Below, piece after piece: positions 53,801-61,674 of a stretch of 64,000 nucleotides of DNA. The notes beneath the pieces are model-generated. The model did not search any database. It saw only the letters and a list, made by a program, of their open reading frames with translations, and had not been told where the DNA came from. The translations under genes and the position numbers were made by a program. Source of the stretch: an uncultured Treponema sp. (GTDB taxonomy: Bacteria; Spirochaetota; Spirochaetia; Treponematales; Treponemataceae); the NCBI GenBank assembly GCA_947166355.1, contig CAMVDX010000002.1:248001-312000 (forward strand). Direction: 5' to 3'. Position 1 is the stretch's first letter. Every line of letters starts with the position of its first letter.

Positions 53801-54762
53801 TGAGAAATCTTTTACTTCGTGCTGTAAAGACAAATCCTGATAATCCGATTGCTCAGTATAATCTTGCAAAATACTTTATTAACTCGGGTGAAACCGGCGC
53901 AATTGAAAGAACATTGCAGACCGCAATTGAAAAGTTCAATACAGTTCCTTCTATGAAAAAGCGTGACCTTTATAAGTACATTGATTCTTATCGTCTGCTT
54001 GGCGAGCATTATATTGGTACTACAGATTATCTTCAGGCTCAGGAGCAGTTTGCAGAAGGAATTTCTCTTTATACAACCGAGCGCGATAATGCAGGTTTTG
54101 AAGGAACTCCTGCAATCGGTAAGCTTTACGAAGATATGGGAAACATCAAATATACGATTTCTGGTGATTATGATGATGCCCTTTTGAATTATAAGTATTC
54201 AGTTGAGCTTGAAAACGACAGTCCGGCGATCCGCTATAGAATCGGATACATTCAGTATAAGAAGAGTAATTATACAGAAGCTCTCGGCGCATTTATGAAA
54301 GCCGGCGATGGAAATATTAAGGAAAGAAATCTTATGCTTGCAATGGCAAATACTCTTTCTATCCGTGGTGATGAATATGCTGCTGAAGGATATTATAATC
54401 AGCTGCTTGACGACCTGGACGATGCTATTGCAGAACAGGGACTTGTCTTCCCTCAGGCAAACATTAAGGATTATGATATCGTAAATACTTATCTTCATGC
54501 TTCAAATAATTACGGAGTTACACTGTACAAGCTTGCAAAGAGAACTGGAAACAGTGCACTTAATGCAAAGGCAATTGTGCAGTTCAGCCAGTCGGTTCGT
54601 GCCTGGGATGCGCTTACGCGAAATCAGGATACTCTTGTGAGACTTGAGGGAAGTAATCTTGCAGAGCAGAATATTAAGTATATTACACATCCGGTTCCAG
54701 AGTTTGAGCCTGCAATTTATATGGATATTTCAAAGACTTTGCTTGATAACGAACGGTTGTAA
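50833..54762 (+). CDS. Giant acidic TPR protein, FlcA-like flagellar collar protein
   Basis: Protein of 1309 residues. The first 640 are an extremely acidic, low-complexity region (many EPAPLDE, PSLDD and DFGDF motifs) opening with MPGLSQLKKFNSDLLALGDE and EDFVLGMPEIE. A folded segment (about 650-745) precedes a single membrane helix (748-775, IIPGVLLGLLLTIVGWGLFK), and the rest is TPR-like helical repeats (about 785-1290). This architecture resembles the spirochaetal periplasmic flagellar collar protein FlcA, which helps place the stators of periplasmic flagella; with no signal peptide the acidic half should face the cytoplasm. Assignment is by memory of the family's N-terminus, not by search. 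Confidence 0.6.
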   Translation: MPGLSQLKKFNSDLLALGDETNLRAARGEKPVKIEIPKDIEDKNDSEDFVLGMPEIEAEADVSTADEDLSDLTALVNPSASTAKAGEEEPAPSFEAPDMSALLNPVAPPASEDDAGMPDLSMFDEPEEEPEEIIEEEPEEVSIADMGLDALLAGGGFDEPEPEEESEDFSNGESDAADSGNVDLDNFEEIPSLDDLDSVPAAETIDEPEPVSEESAEDMLPLDGMGDDFDMSVLTGGADTEPEAEPLNNAESVDEVEPFEDAEPLDAVEPLDEIPSLDDAASLDESQPDDLQPLDAASDLDIPSLDDVPSLDDIPAMEGAADESVPLDDASPFDEPAPLEDTAASGDLGDFGDFDIPDAGEAFDEPAPLDEAAPLEEPGVAADAASLDEVGGLEDLGSFDLDSLDAAATPEENSPVEDTSFDAPAELDDFDSLPPENFDEDSTEASQDASEISGAESGLDDAGAEDSGIPDGLFDAGDFDLGGGDTGTADTADAPVESGDFDFDNTEPVAADFSAEEDIPDFGDFGDTSGLDDMGDSGAAGGEEGSDENAPLEVFDTSEMEGMDFGIQDTDAQLSGGGEGDFEFGSHDDFAMEGEFEIPGFSDVTTAKEEKSQKTPLASGKDKGKKGKGKAKKGDLDEPDFSMAEEAEDLPPNTLSDEQYKTFLANLAEYPLNVRLAFEDFIVQDEFTDDAEFEIIEKILNKAPARQVAGMLEKMLDTSIPIPRDFEHRTAAEYEAYKKSLSYQLRNKIIPGVLLGLLLTIVGWGLFKFSVNCIYRPLKANSLYKQGYALLEADEYPQAEMKFDEAASKRINKKWFFKYARGYREHKQYQRAGKMYQNILRYYRHNKDAGLEYADMELNDLANYERAEEIVRREVLDYHINDADGILKLGDVFLEWGTEKDPSKLELAREQYATLIQLYKPTDLYLSRMMRYFIRTDNLREVIQMQKTFEPREKSLGSEDWAELSGYLLDKYYGALAPSEEYLRYEIEGLRNLLLRAVKTNPDNPIAQYNLAKYFINSGETGAIERTLQTAIEKFNTVPSMKKRDLYKYIDSYRLLGEHYIGTTDYLQAQEQFAEGISLYTTERDNAGFEGTPAIGKLYEDMGNIKYTISGDYDDALLNYKYSVELENDSPAIRYRIGYIQYKKSNYTEALGAFMKAGDGNIKERNLMLAMANTLSIRGDEYAAEGYYNQLLDDLDDAIAEQGLVFPQANIKDYDIVNTYLHASNNYGVTLYKLAKRTGNSALNAKAIVQFSQSVRAWDALTRNQDTLVRLEGSNLAEQNIKYITHPVPEFEPAIYMDISKTLLDNERL

Positions 54763-54805
54763 GTTATAAAATATAATTAAAAAAAAGTTTGGGGGTATAT
54801 TCGTA

Positions 54806-55423
54806 ATGCAGACGCAGAGAAACATCCTCTATGGAATTGTTGAAAGACAGAGACTAAACGCAATATTTAAGGAATTGTTCAGAAAGTCAATTCACATCTG
54901 TTCAAGTTTTGTGCCCTTTTTCCTTGGGCTTGCTTACTGGCCGGTAATCGCTCTGCTGGTGCTTGCCGTTATTGTTTATACTGTTAGTGAAGTCTTACGG
55001 AGTCATAATATAAATATCCCGCTTGTTTCAAAAATTACAGAAATTGCTGCGCGTAAGCGCGATGAAAATCGATTTGTTCTTGGACCTGTAACTCTTGTTT
55101 GCGGCATTTTGACAGCGGCACTTTTACTTCCTCTGGATTGTGCGCGGGTAGGTATTTTTGCGCTTGCCTTTGGAGATGGCCTTGCAAGCCTTATGGGAAA
55201 GCTGATTGGAAAAATAACAATTCCGGGAGCTCACGGAAAAACCGTTGCCGGAAGCCTTACCTGTTTTACGGCAGTTTTTATTTCGACATTCTGTTGCTGC
55301 GGTAACTGTCTGCATTCTCTTATAATAGCAACGGTAGCGATGTTTATAGAAATGCTGCCCCTTTCTGATTTTGATAATCTGATTATTCCACCTGCGGTAG
55401 GCGCACTTTTTATGATGTTGTAA
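54806..55423 (+). CDS. Diacylglycerol/polyprenol kinase family membrane protein
   Basis: Integral membrane protein of 205 residues with about six helices, related to dolichol kinase/phytol kinase and CDP-diglyceride synthetase. Family features are ELFRKSIHICSSFVPFFLGL near the start and FGDGLASLMGKLIGK plus PGAHGKTVAGSLTCF in the second half. It would phosphorylate a lipid alcohol, probably using CTP. GGGGG lies upstream of the ATG. It follows the collar-like gene after 43 bases, possibly in one transcript. Confidence 0.85.
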   Translation: MQTQRNILYGIVERQRLNAIFKELFRKSIHICSSFVPFFLGLAYWPVIALLVLAVIVYTVSEVLRSHNINIPLVSKITEIAARKRDENRFVLGPVTLVCGILTAALLLPLDCARVGIFALAFGDGLASLMGKLIGKITIPGAHGKTVAGSLTCFTAVFISTFCCCGNCLHSLIIATVAMFIEMLPLSDFDNLIIPPAVGALFMML

Positions 55424-55453
55424 GAGAATAAACAAGCTGGATAATGAAACTGC

Positions 55454-56269
55454 TTAATCAATCCACAGATAGTGCTTGTGAACTTCATTCAAATATGTGT
55501 TTGTTCCAAAGCCCAGAAAAAGAACCCCGCCGGTAAAAAGTAATATATTATAGCAGTAGAACATCAGCGTATAACCGATCGCAAGCATAATAAATCCGAG
55601 TGTCATAGTCTGCTTATAGTCGTTCTTTTTATTATTGATATAGAGTGCAATGGTGCTTAAAGCAATAACTGTAAATGAGAAAGCTCTGATGGCAGTAACA
55701 TAACCGTATGAAACGCAGTAGTTTGGGAGAATTACGGCTGTATTGAGCGGAATTATTTCAGAAAAGAAAAGTGCAATTATTATTATGATTAGACTGTTAC
55801 GGTCCGTGTTCTGTCTAAAATCATCTATGCACAAAACGGTGTTTCCCATAAGGGCAAGCGGAGCCAGGAGTCTGGCAAAAAGATGAATATTACCGATTTT
55901 CAAGAGAAACTTTGAGTAACTTCCCGCAATATGAAAAACTGGAATTATAAAACGTGTTGTATCACACAAACAGGCAAATAGAAAAATCAGGAAAAAAAGT
56001 ATATCAGGAGCCTGAGTTTTTTCAAAACTATGGTAGATAATCAGAGTTGTGATGCAAACATAGAGCATTTCGATTGCAATGCCACAAAAAATGATGTAAG
56101 GATTGTATTTTAGAAGCAGATTTGTTGGAAGACCTTTGTTATAGATTTCTGGTAAATCTATTCCTACGCTAAAATATTGATAGAGTATTAGAAAACTGGA
56201 AATCAAAAGTGTAGATACTGCAAAAATAAAAAAGATAAATGTTACTCTGTTTCTGAACCTGATTGTCAT
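55454..56269 (-). CDS. Polytopic membrane protein, unknown function
   Basis: Protein of 271 residues with eight or so hydrophobic segments and almost no soluble domain. Short loops carry CDTTRFIIPVFHIAGSYS and LNEVHKHYLW near the C-terminus. The pattern resembles the membrane parts of some sensor proteins, but no cytoplasmic output domain is present. AAAAAGG lies very close to the ATG. Not assignable. Confidence 0.6.
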   Translation of the reverse strand: MTIRFRNRVTFIFFIFAVSTLLISSFLILYQYFSVGIDLPEIYNKGLPTNLLLKYNPYIIFCGIAIEMLYVCITTLIIYHSFEKTQAPDILFFLIFLFACLCDTTRFIIPVFHIAGSYSKFLLKIGNIHLFARLLAPLALMGNTVLCIDDFRQNTDRNSLIIIIIALFFSEIIPLNTAVILPNYCVSYGYVTAIRAFSFTVIALSTIALYINNKKNDYKQTMTLGFIMLAIGYTLMFYCYNILLFTGGVLFLGFGTNTYLNEVHKHYLWID

Positions 56270-56360
56270 ACCTTTTTAGGATAACGAGAAGATAAATAAT
56301 AGTAAAGAGTTTTGTTTTTATTCCGAAAATTTAATAAGGAAATATTGGGAGGATTCTAAA

Positions 56361-57065
56361 ATGAAGAAATCTTTTGTTTGCAGTTTGATTTTGATTATGG
56401 GCCTTTCTGCTCTTTTTGCGGGCGATGTGGCTACGTTTGTTGATAAGGGCTTTTCTGCGGACGGAAAATATTATGTATTCGGTCAGTATGGAAAAACAGA
56501 TAAAAAATTCCAGGGCTGGGCAGAGCTGTATCAGGTTGATATTGCAGCAAACGATTATACTGACAAAGGTGTCTTTAAGACAAATCCTTCTGCCGTTACC
56601 GCTGATAAAAACGGACGCGAGGTTTTTGAGGCACTTGAAGGAAAAAGCTTTTATTATTTTAAGGAACTGAATCTTGAAACTGCCAATATGGATCATGTTC
56701 TTTATATTCTTGATGATGTAAATAAAACCGGAACAGATGAGATTGTTTTTAAAGATTTCAGAAGTTCTGACCTGGAAAATGCAGATGTTTATCATATCAG
56801 ATTGTATCCGACTGTAACTGGTAAAGGAAAAAATTCCCGCTCATCTTTTTATATCATTCTTGAAAAACGCAATGCAGCTGGTGAGTTGATTTTGAGCCGA
56901 AAGGTTGGAAGTCCTGATATTACACGCAAGGGTGTAACAAATTATAAGATTGAACGCATTTTCTGTGATAAATCAGAAAAGAATTTAATCTTTGTAATTG
57001 AAAAAATGCTTGAAGATGATACAGGAACTTCAATCAGATATATGATAGAGGCAGCTCAGTTCTAA
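56361..57065 (+). CDS. Secreted DUF2259-like protein
   Basis: Exported protein of 234 residues. Signal peptide MKKSFVCSLILIMGLSALFA, mature N-terminus GDVATFVDKGFSADGKYYVF and a beta-rich body. The repeated GFSxDGKYYxFGQYG-style opening is typical of the treponemal DUF2259 secreted proteins; function is unknown. GGGAGGA is placed well before the ATG. The gene is monocistronic. Confidence 0.65.
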   Translation: MKKSFVCSLILIMGLSALFAGDVATFVDKGFSADGKYYVFGQYGKTDKKFQGWAELYQVDIAANDYTDKGVFKTNPSAVTADKNGREVFEALEGKSFYYFKELNLETANMDHVLYILDDVNKTGTDEIVFKDFRSSDLENADVYHIRLYPTVTGKGKNSRSSFYIILEKRNAAGELILSRKVGSPDITRKGVTNYKIERIFCDKSEKNLIFVIEKMLEDDTGTSIRYMIEAAQF

Positions 57066-57093
57066 AGATTAATGTGTCAGGCACAGAAAAGAC

Positions 57094-57125
57094 AGATGTC
57101 ATTATCGGGCATGACCCAATAATCT
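57094..57125. repeat. Palindromic repeat copy, GTCATTATCGGGC type
   Basis: GATGTCATTATCGGGCATGACCCAATAATC, a degenerate member of the GGGTCAAGCCCGATAATGACA family, after the DUF2259 gene. Confidence 0.6.
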
Positions 57126-57145
57126 AAAAAAATCTAAAAATATTT

Positions 57146-57175
57146 AGGTTTTTTTGTCAAAAAAAGAAAATTGAG
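57146..57175 (+). promoter_or_regulatory. Possible promoter of leader RNA
   Basis: TTGTCA near 57155 and TATATT near 57179 with about 18 bases between, directly upstream of a short transcript region that ends in a strong terminator. The exact register is uncertain because the region is AT-rich. Confidence 0.35.
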
Positions 57176-57216
57176 GCTATATTATATATAGAAAAAATCC
57201 TTTTGTATTGTTAGAG

Positions 57217-57246
57217 AACACGGTCCATCTGGGCCGTGTTTTTTTA
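57217..57246 (+). terminator. Terminator in the leader of the lamin-tail lipoprotein gene
   Basis: AACACGGTCC-ATCT-GGGCCGTGTT followed by seven T in all. It lies between a candidate promoter and the gene, about 95 bases before the ATG, so it may attenuate transcription or end a small RNA. Confidence 0.85.
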
Positions 57247-57325
57247 TGTCTGCGTGTATTGCGAAAAGCGGTAAAGTGCGGCGGGGCACTATGTACTACG
57301 CAATAAGCATATACACGACAGAAAA
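57246..57325 (+). ncRNA. Structured leader region, possible attenuator or small RNA
   Basis: Nested stems GTGTAT/ATACAC, TTGCG/CGCAA and AGTGC/GCACT, with the T-tract of the preceding terminator (TTTTTTT-TGTC) able to pair with GACAGAAAAAAA just before the ribosome site GGAGG. The two pairings compete, which is the layout of a terminator/antiterminator or translation switch. It does not match a riboswitch class known to me. Confidence 0.4.
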
Positions 57326-57340
57326 AAATTGGAGGTCTAT

Positions 57341-58477
57341 ATGAATAAATTGAAGGTTGTATTAATTCTGGCATTTCAGGCTATGATTCTGACTGCTGTA
57401 ACGCTTTTTTGTGTTGTTCCTTTTTCCTGTAAACTTACGGAAGAAGGTATTGTTTTTGTTGGCGGTGATTATAATGCACCGGTGATTGAAACGGTTGATG
57501 TGATTGATGATAGAACTGTGTGTATAAATTTTTCGGAAGGAGTAAAAATCAGTTCTGTTGTTGTTTCCAAAATGGTTGAAGATATTTCAGATTCTATGGA
57601 GCATAGTTCTACAGTCGATATTTCACCATCCCTTGCGGCGGCTTGCGGAGAGTATGGAACTGTGAATGCTTCAACAATTGTTTCAGAGGATGGAACTCGT
57701 GTTACCTTTGCAATGGAAGAGGCATGTGAGATAGGGGAGTCTTATGAAATTTACGGAGTTGTCGAAGACAAGACAGGTAATACCTTAAGCTTCTGTGTTC
57801 CTTTTATAGGTTATAATTCGCGGCTTCCTAAAGTGATTATGACTGAGATTCTTGTTAAATATGGAACCGGAACTGTAAAAAAAGAAACTGTTTATAGAAA
57901 TGAATTTGTAGAGCTTCTGGCACTTACAGATGGAAATCTTGCAGGAATAGAAATTGTCAGTGGTTCAGATGGAGAAAACAAGAAATATGAGATTCCGCCG
58001 GTGGAAGTTACTGCCGGAGAGGTGATTCTTGTTCACCTGAGGACTACAGGTGAAGGTTGTATTTCTGAAACTGATGATTTAAATGAAGCTACAGCTCCTC
58101 ATTCCTGCCAGAATGTACTGGATTTATGGTCTGAAAATACGGCTGCCTGTCTGAATGATAAAAATGACGTGATAATATTAAGAAACGGTCCAGAGAATAA
58201 GATCGTAGATGCCTTTATGTATGCAGAGGAAGCCGCAACAGAATGGAAAAAGGGAGCTCTTACCTTTGCAGAAGCTGCCTGTGAAGCGGGCATTTATGAG
58301 ACGGCTGATATTACAGAGGCTTGTTCGAGCAAGGGGGTAAGTCCTTTGCAGTCATTTCAGAGAAAGAATGCAAATGAGCTTAAGACGGCAGCTTTAGATG
58401 GCACACTTGAAGAGTATCCGGTAAAAAACAGTGCAGAGTTCTGGAAAGTTGCATCCGCAAAACCCGGGGAATTGTGA
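57341..58477 (+). CDS. Lipoprotein with Ig-like and lamin-tail domains
   Basis: Exported protein of 378 residues; the signal ends in VVPFSC, a plausible lipobox. A bacterial Ig-like (SbsA/Big_5-type) domain follows (about 40-160, APVIETVDVIDDRTVCINFS), then a lamin-tail domain (about 165-300, MTEILVKYGTGTVKKETVYR, NEFVELLAL, DVIILRNGPENKIVDAFMY). These domains occur together in surface proteins of treponemes and many marine bacteria. GGAGG fixes the ATG over one four codons upstream. The stop codon lies inside a tandem repeat. Confidence 0.72.
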   Translation: MNKLKVVLILAFQAMILTAVTLFCVVPFSCKLTEEGIVFVGGDYNAPVIETVDVIDDRTVCINFSEGVKISSVVVSKMVEDISDSMEHSSTVDISPSLAAACGEYGTVNASTIVSEDGTRVTFAMEEACEIGESYEIYGVVEDKTGNTLSFCVPFIGYNSRLPKVIMTEILVKYGTGTVKKETVYRNEFVELLALTDGNLAGIEIVSGSDGENKKYEIPPVEVTAGEVILVHLRTTGEGCISETDDLNEATAPHSCQNVLDLWSENTAACLNDKNDVIILRNGPENKIVDAFMYAEEAATEWKKGALTFAEAACEAGIYETADITEACSSKGVSPLQSFQRKNANELKTAALDGTLEEYPVKNSAEFWKVASAKPGEL

Positions 58478-58600
58478 GAGCTCGGAATGAGACCGGAATG
58501 GGAACTGTGAGAGCTCGGAATGCGACCGGAAGAGGAATTGTGAGAGCTCGGAATGCGGTCGGTTAATTAGCTCCAGTAATTAGCCCGGATAATTTAGCCC
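58473..58600. repeat. Tandem repeat, 33-34 base unit
   Basis: TGTGAGAGCTCGGAATG occurs at 58473, 58506 and 58540 with GACCGGAA-type tails. It is followed by AATTAGC-CC/TAATTTAGCCC repeats. The first copy overlaps the end of the lipoprotein gene and supplies its TGA stop. Confidence 0.85.
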
Positions 58601-58609
58601 AGTCAATGC

Positions 58610-58638
58610 TTTAAAAATCCGCTGAATTGTGATACATT
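58610..58638 (+). promoter_or_regulatory. Extended -10 promoter abutting the U32 peptidase ATG
   Basis: TTTAAA, 17-base spacer, TGATACATT (TGn plus -10 TACATT). Seven bases, TTCCCGT, remain before the ATG. No Shine-Dalgarno sequence. Confidence 0.6.
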
Positions 58639-58645
58639 TTCCCGT

Positions 58646-60940
58646 ATGGTAGAATTATTAGCTCCTGCGGGAAATATTGAGTCGCTTGATGCCGCAATCG
58701 GTGAAGGCGCGGACGCTGTTTATCTTGGTTTGCGCAGTTTTAATGCGCGAATGCGAACTACTAACTTTGCGTGGAATCAGTTTGAAGCAGCTGTAGAAAG
58801 TTTGCATAAAAAACAGAAGAAGATTTACGTTACAGTAAATACAGTCTGCGAAGAACGTGAAACTGAACGTCTTTATCGTTTTCTCTCTTATCTGAATGAA
58901 GTAGGACCAGACGGTCTTATTGTGCAGGATTATGCTATCATGCGAATGGCTCAGGAGTTCTTTCCGAAGCTTGAACTGCATGCTTCTACCCAAATGAACG
59001 TAGAGAGCAGCAATGCTGTAAAACTGCTGCAGGGCTGTGGTGTAAAGCGTATGGTGCTTGCCCGAGAACTTGGCCTTGAAGAAATCAAAAAAATAAAGAA
59101 TGAGACTGGGGCTGAACTTGAAGTTTTTGTTCATGGTGCCTTGTGCGTAAGCGAAAGCGGCCTTTGTCTCTTTTCAAGTTTCCTTGGTGGAAAGTCTGCC
59201 AATCGTGGTATGTGTACTCAAGCCTGCCGTCGTTTTTATACAGCAGAGGTTCCTGGTGGTGTTCGTCAGGGCTATTATTTTTCTCCATGTGACCTTGAGC
59301 TGATTGAAAAGATTCCGGATTTAATTGAAGCCGGCGTTGATTCCTTCAAAATAGAAGGTCGTATGAAAAGTGCTGAATATGTAGGAAGTGTAGTTTCTGC
59401 ATACCGCTATGTTATTGACCATTATAAAGAAGATAAAAAAGGTGCAATTGCAGCGGCAAAACGCATGCTTGCTTCAGATTTTGCGCGTACTAAAACCTCT
59501 TACTGGTATGGCTTTAAGTCTCTGGAAGACGGAATCAATAATGCCGCAAGTGAAATTCTAAATCCTGATCAGGCGGGTGGAACTGGTATTTACCTGGGTA
59601 AAATTTCTGCAACTAAGGCGGCACCAAAGGAACTTGTTGCAGCTATTACAGAAACTATGAGTGATGATGTACTGCCGGAGCAGCGTCATATTCAGATGGC
59701 TCTTCTTAAAGGCGGTTCTTATGACCCTGATCCTGGAGATTCTATTCGACTTCATAAAAAAGATGATACTGGTCGTGTGAGCCATAAGGTTCATTCTGTA
59801 GAAGTTGAAGAAGACGGTTCTAAGCGCTGGATTGATATTCCGGGTGGCTTTAATATTGGCGACGAAGTATATCTTCTTCAGATAAAAGCTGGATCAAAAC
59901 GTTATAATCGTGTGCTTCCTAATGACCTGGGCCGTTACAGAAAGCAGCCAAAGGATGAAAGACTTCCAGTTCTGGATTTGACTCCTGTTGCAAATAAAGA
60001 GCTCTCATATTTTCCAGAAGGTATATATGCTCAAGTTTCATCGGTACAGGATGTATTTGCCGTTCAGGGACTTAAGCCTGTTCGCCTGATTCTTGAATAC
60101 AACAGTGAAACTTCTTATGATCTTCTTAACCATAAAACTGTATTGCCGTTCTCCAAAAAACAGCTCTATATTTCGCTCGATCCGTTCTGTTCTGCAGCTC
60201 AGGAAGATAAGCTTAAGGCTGAACTGGATCAGTTGATTGCAGACGGCTATTTTAATTTTGTTGCAAACAATATTGCTCATCTTCAGATGCTTAAAGGTTG
60301 CAAGGTAAACATTATAGCGGGGCCGTACCTTTACACCTTTAACCGCTGGGCGGTGAGCTGGCTTGAAAATCAGAATGTAGGCGCGTTTATAATGCCTTAT
60401 GAAAATTCACGCCGTAACCTGGAAGCAACTTATGAGCAGAATGTCCGCGAGCGTGTTCTTGTTCCGGTTTTTGCATATCCTGCACTTTTTAGAATGCGTT
60501 TTAAGCTTCCATCTGACTACGATTTTACTTATTTTGAAGATAAGGAAAATTCTGTGTTCAAAGTGAACTCAACTGCCGATGGTTCTTTTGTTATGCCGGA
60601 AGAACCTTTTGCAATCACCGACAAAACAGATTTCATTACATCATCGGGCTTTAAGCGACTCCTTATAGATTTTTCAAAAACAAAGGTTTCGCGCAGTCAG
60701 ATAAAAGCTATTACTACATCCATGATAAAAGGCCAGCCTCTGCCTGGTGTTTCTCGCTTTAACTGGAAAGACGGTTTTTATTCTCCTCAACAGATGGAAG
60801 AATACAGACTTTCCAATGAGCGTGCTGCAGAACGTAAGGCTGCAGCTACGTGTAATGCGCCGGCTCCAAAAGGTAGAGCCGGTCGTGGTGGAAAAACTGG
60901 CACAAGAGCCGGCGGAAAATCCGGAGGCAAACGCCGCTAA
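58646..60940 (+). CDS. U32-family peptidase / tRNA-rRNA hydroxylation protein
   Basis: Protein of 764 residues of the U32 family (collagenase-like; members such as TrhP and RlhA act in RNA hydroxylation). Typical segments are LLAPAGNIESLDAAIGEGAD at the start, VYLGLRSFNARM, ELHASTQMNV and the cysteine-bearing signature GMCTQACRRFY (about 190-200) with VFVHGALCVSESGLC before it. A long second half (about 320-720) and a basic Gly/Lys/Arg tail complete it; the tail suggests RNA binding. It ends five bases from convergent ssb. Confidence 0.9.
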   Translation: MVELLAPAGNIESLDAAIGEGADAVYLGLRSFNARMRTTNFAWNQFEAAVESLHKKQKKIYVTVNTVCEERETERLYRFLSYLNEVGPDGLIVQDYAIMRMAQEFFPKLELHASTQMNVESSNAVKLLQGCGVKRMVLARELGLEEIKKIKNETGAELEVFVHGALCVSESGLCLFSSFLGGKSANRGMCTQACRRFYTAEVPGGVRQGYYFSPCDLELIEKIPDLIEAGVDSFKIEGRMKSAEYVGSVVSAYRYVIDHYKEDKKGAIAAAKRMLASDFARTKTSYWYGFKSLEDGINNAASEILNPDQAGGTGIYLGKISATKAAPKELVAAITETMSDDVLPEQRHIQMALLKGGSYDPDPGDSIRLHKKDDTGRVSHKVHSVEVEEDGSKRWIDIPGGFNIGDEVYLLQIKAGSKRYNRVLPNDLGRYRKQPKDERLPVLDLTPVANKELSYFPEGIYAQVSSVQDVFAVQGLKPVRLILEYNSETSYDLLNHKTVLPFSKKQLYISLDPFCSAAQEDKLKAELDQLIADGYFNFVANNIAHLQMLKGCKVNIIAGPYLYTFNRWAVSWLENQNVGAFIMPYENSRRNLEATYEQNVRERVLVPVFAYPALFRMRFKLPSDYDFTYFEDKENSVFKVNSTADGSFVMPEEPFAITDKTDFITSSGFKRLLIDFSKTKVSRSQIKAITTSMIKGQPLPGVSRFNWKDGFYSPQQMEEYRLSNERAAERKAAATCNAPAPKGRAGRGGKTGTRAGGKSGGKRR

Positions 60941-60945
60941 TTCTT

Positions 60946-61404
60946 TTAGAAAACAGCTTCTGCCACTTCTGAAGCCGCAGCTTCAGAAGTGACGGTCACG
61001 AGTTCTTTTTCTTTCGGTGCTTCAGTTTGTTCAACCGGCTGTTCCACAGTTGTGGCTGTAGTTTCCAAAGGCTTTTTCGCAGGTTTGTATTCTATGTGTT
61101 CTGCTACTACAAAGACCTTGCTTACATTCTTGCCACTGCTGTCTTTCCAGACATCCTGCTTTAATCTTCCGACAACGCGAACTCCGCGGCCTTTAGTTGC
61201 TTTCTTTTCGCAGTATTCTGCAAGTTTGCCGTAAGCTTCTACATCAAAGAAGGATACTTCATTTTTGTCTTCATTTTTAAGACTTTTGTAGTAACGGTTT
61301 ACACCCATAGAAAAACTGCATTTTGTAAAGCCTGGAGCTGGTTCTGAAAGAACGGCATCGCGTACGATATTTCCTTCCAGAATAATCGAATTCAAATTGT
61401 TCAT
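60946..61404 (-). CDS. ssb: Single-stranded DNA-binding protein
   Basis: SSB of 152 residues for replication and repair. The OB-fold covers 1-107 (NLNSIILEGNIVRDAV, GRGVRVVGRLKQDVW, VFVVAEHIEYKP). The C-terminal linker is Thr/Glu/Val-rich. The last residues, EVAEAVF, do not match the usual DDDIPF tip that binds partner proteins, and the codons for TSEAAASEV are a perfect 11-base inverted repeat (CACTTCTGAAG and CTTCAGAAGTG). The repeat may have added or replaced the tail. Another SSB may exist elsewhere in the genome. Confidence 0.92.
   Translation of the reverse strand: MNNLNSIILEGNIVRDAVLSEPAPGFTKCSFSMGVNRYYKSLKNEDKNEVSFFDVEAYGKLAEYCEKKATKGRGVRVVGRLKQDVWKDSSGKNVSKVFVVAEHIEYKPAKKPLETTATTVEQPVEQTEAPKEKELVTVTSEAAASEVAEAVF
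60964..60991. repeat. Perfect inverted repeat inside ssb 3' end
   Basis: Arms CACTTCTGAAG and CTTCAGAAGTG with loop CCGCAG. In frame with ssb; it could also act as a stem between the convergent genes. Confidence 0.85.
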
Positions 61405-61555
61405 AATAAAACCTCATAAAATAAATTTTAAAATGATGTCCGGCCGGGCAATCATCAGGCAGCCGCAAAAACTGCACATATATAATATGAGTCGCAAAAT
61501 TCGATTTTTGACAAAAATTCGAGAAAAAAGTTTAAAAAAAGTGGAAAAAATACAA

Positions 61556-61674
61556 AAAAAGGATTAGATTCCCGTGTCGGGCACGGGAATGACAGTATGT
61601 TTTGGGCACGGGAATGGTCGTAGGTAAGAGCTCGAGAATGACATAATTATGTCGGGCTTGACCCGACAATCCTT
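61556..61674. repeat. Palindromic repeat cluster upstream of ssb
   Basis: ATTCCCGTGTCGGGCACGGGAAT, a shorter GGGCACGGGAATG, and ATTATGTCGGGCTTGACCCGACAAT. The first and last are perfect or near-perfect inverted repeats. No gene is seen in this gap. Confidence 0.85.
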
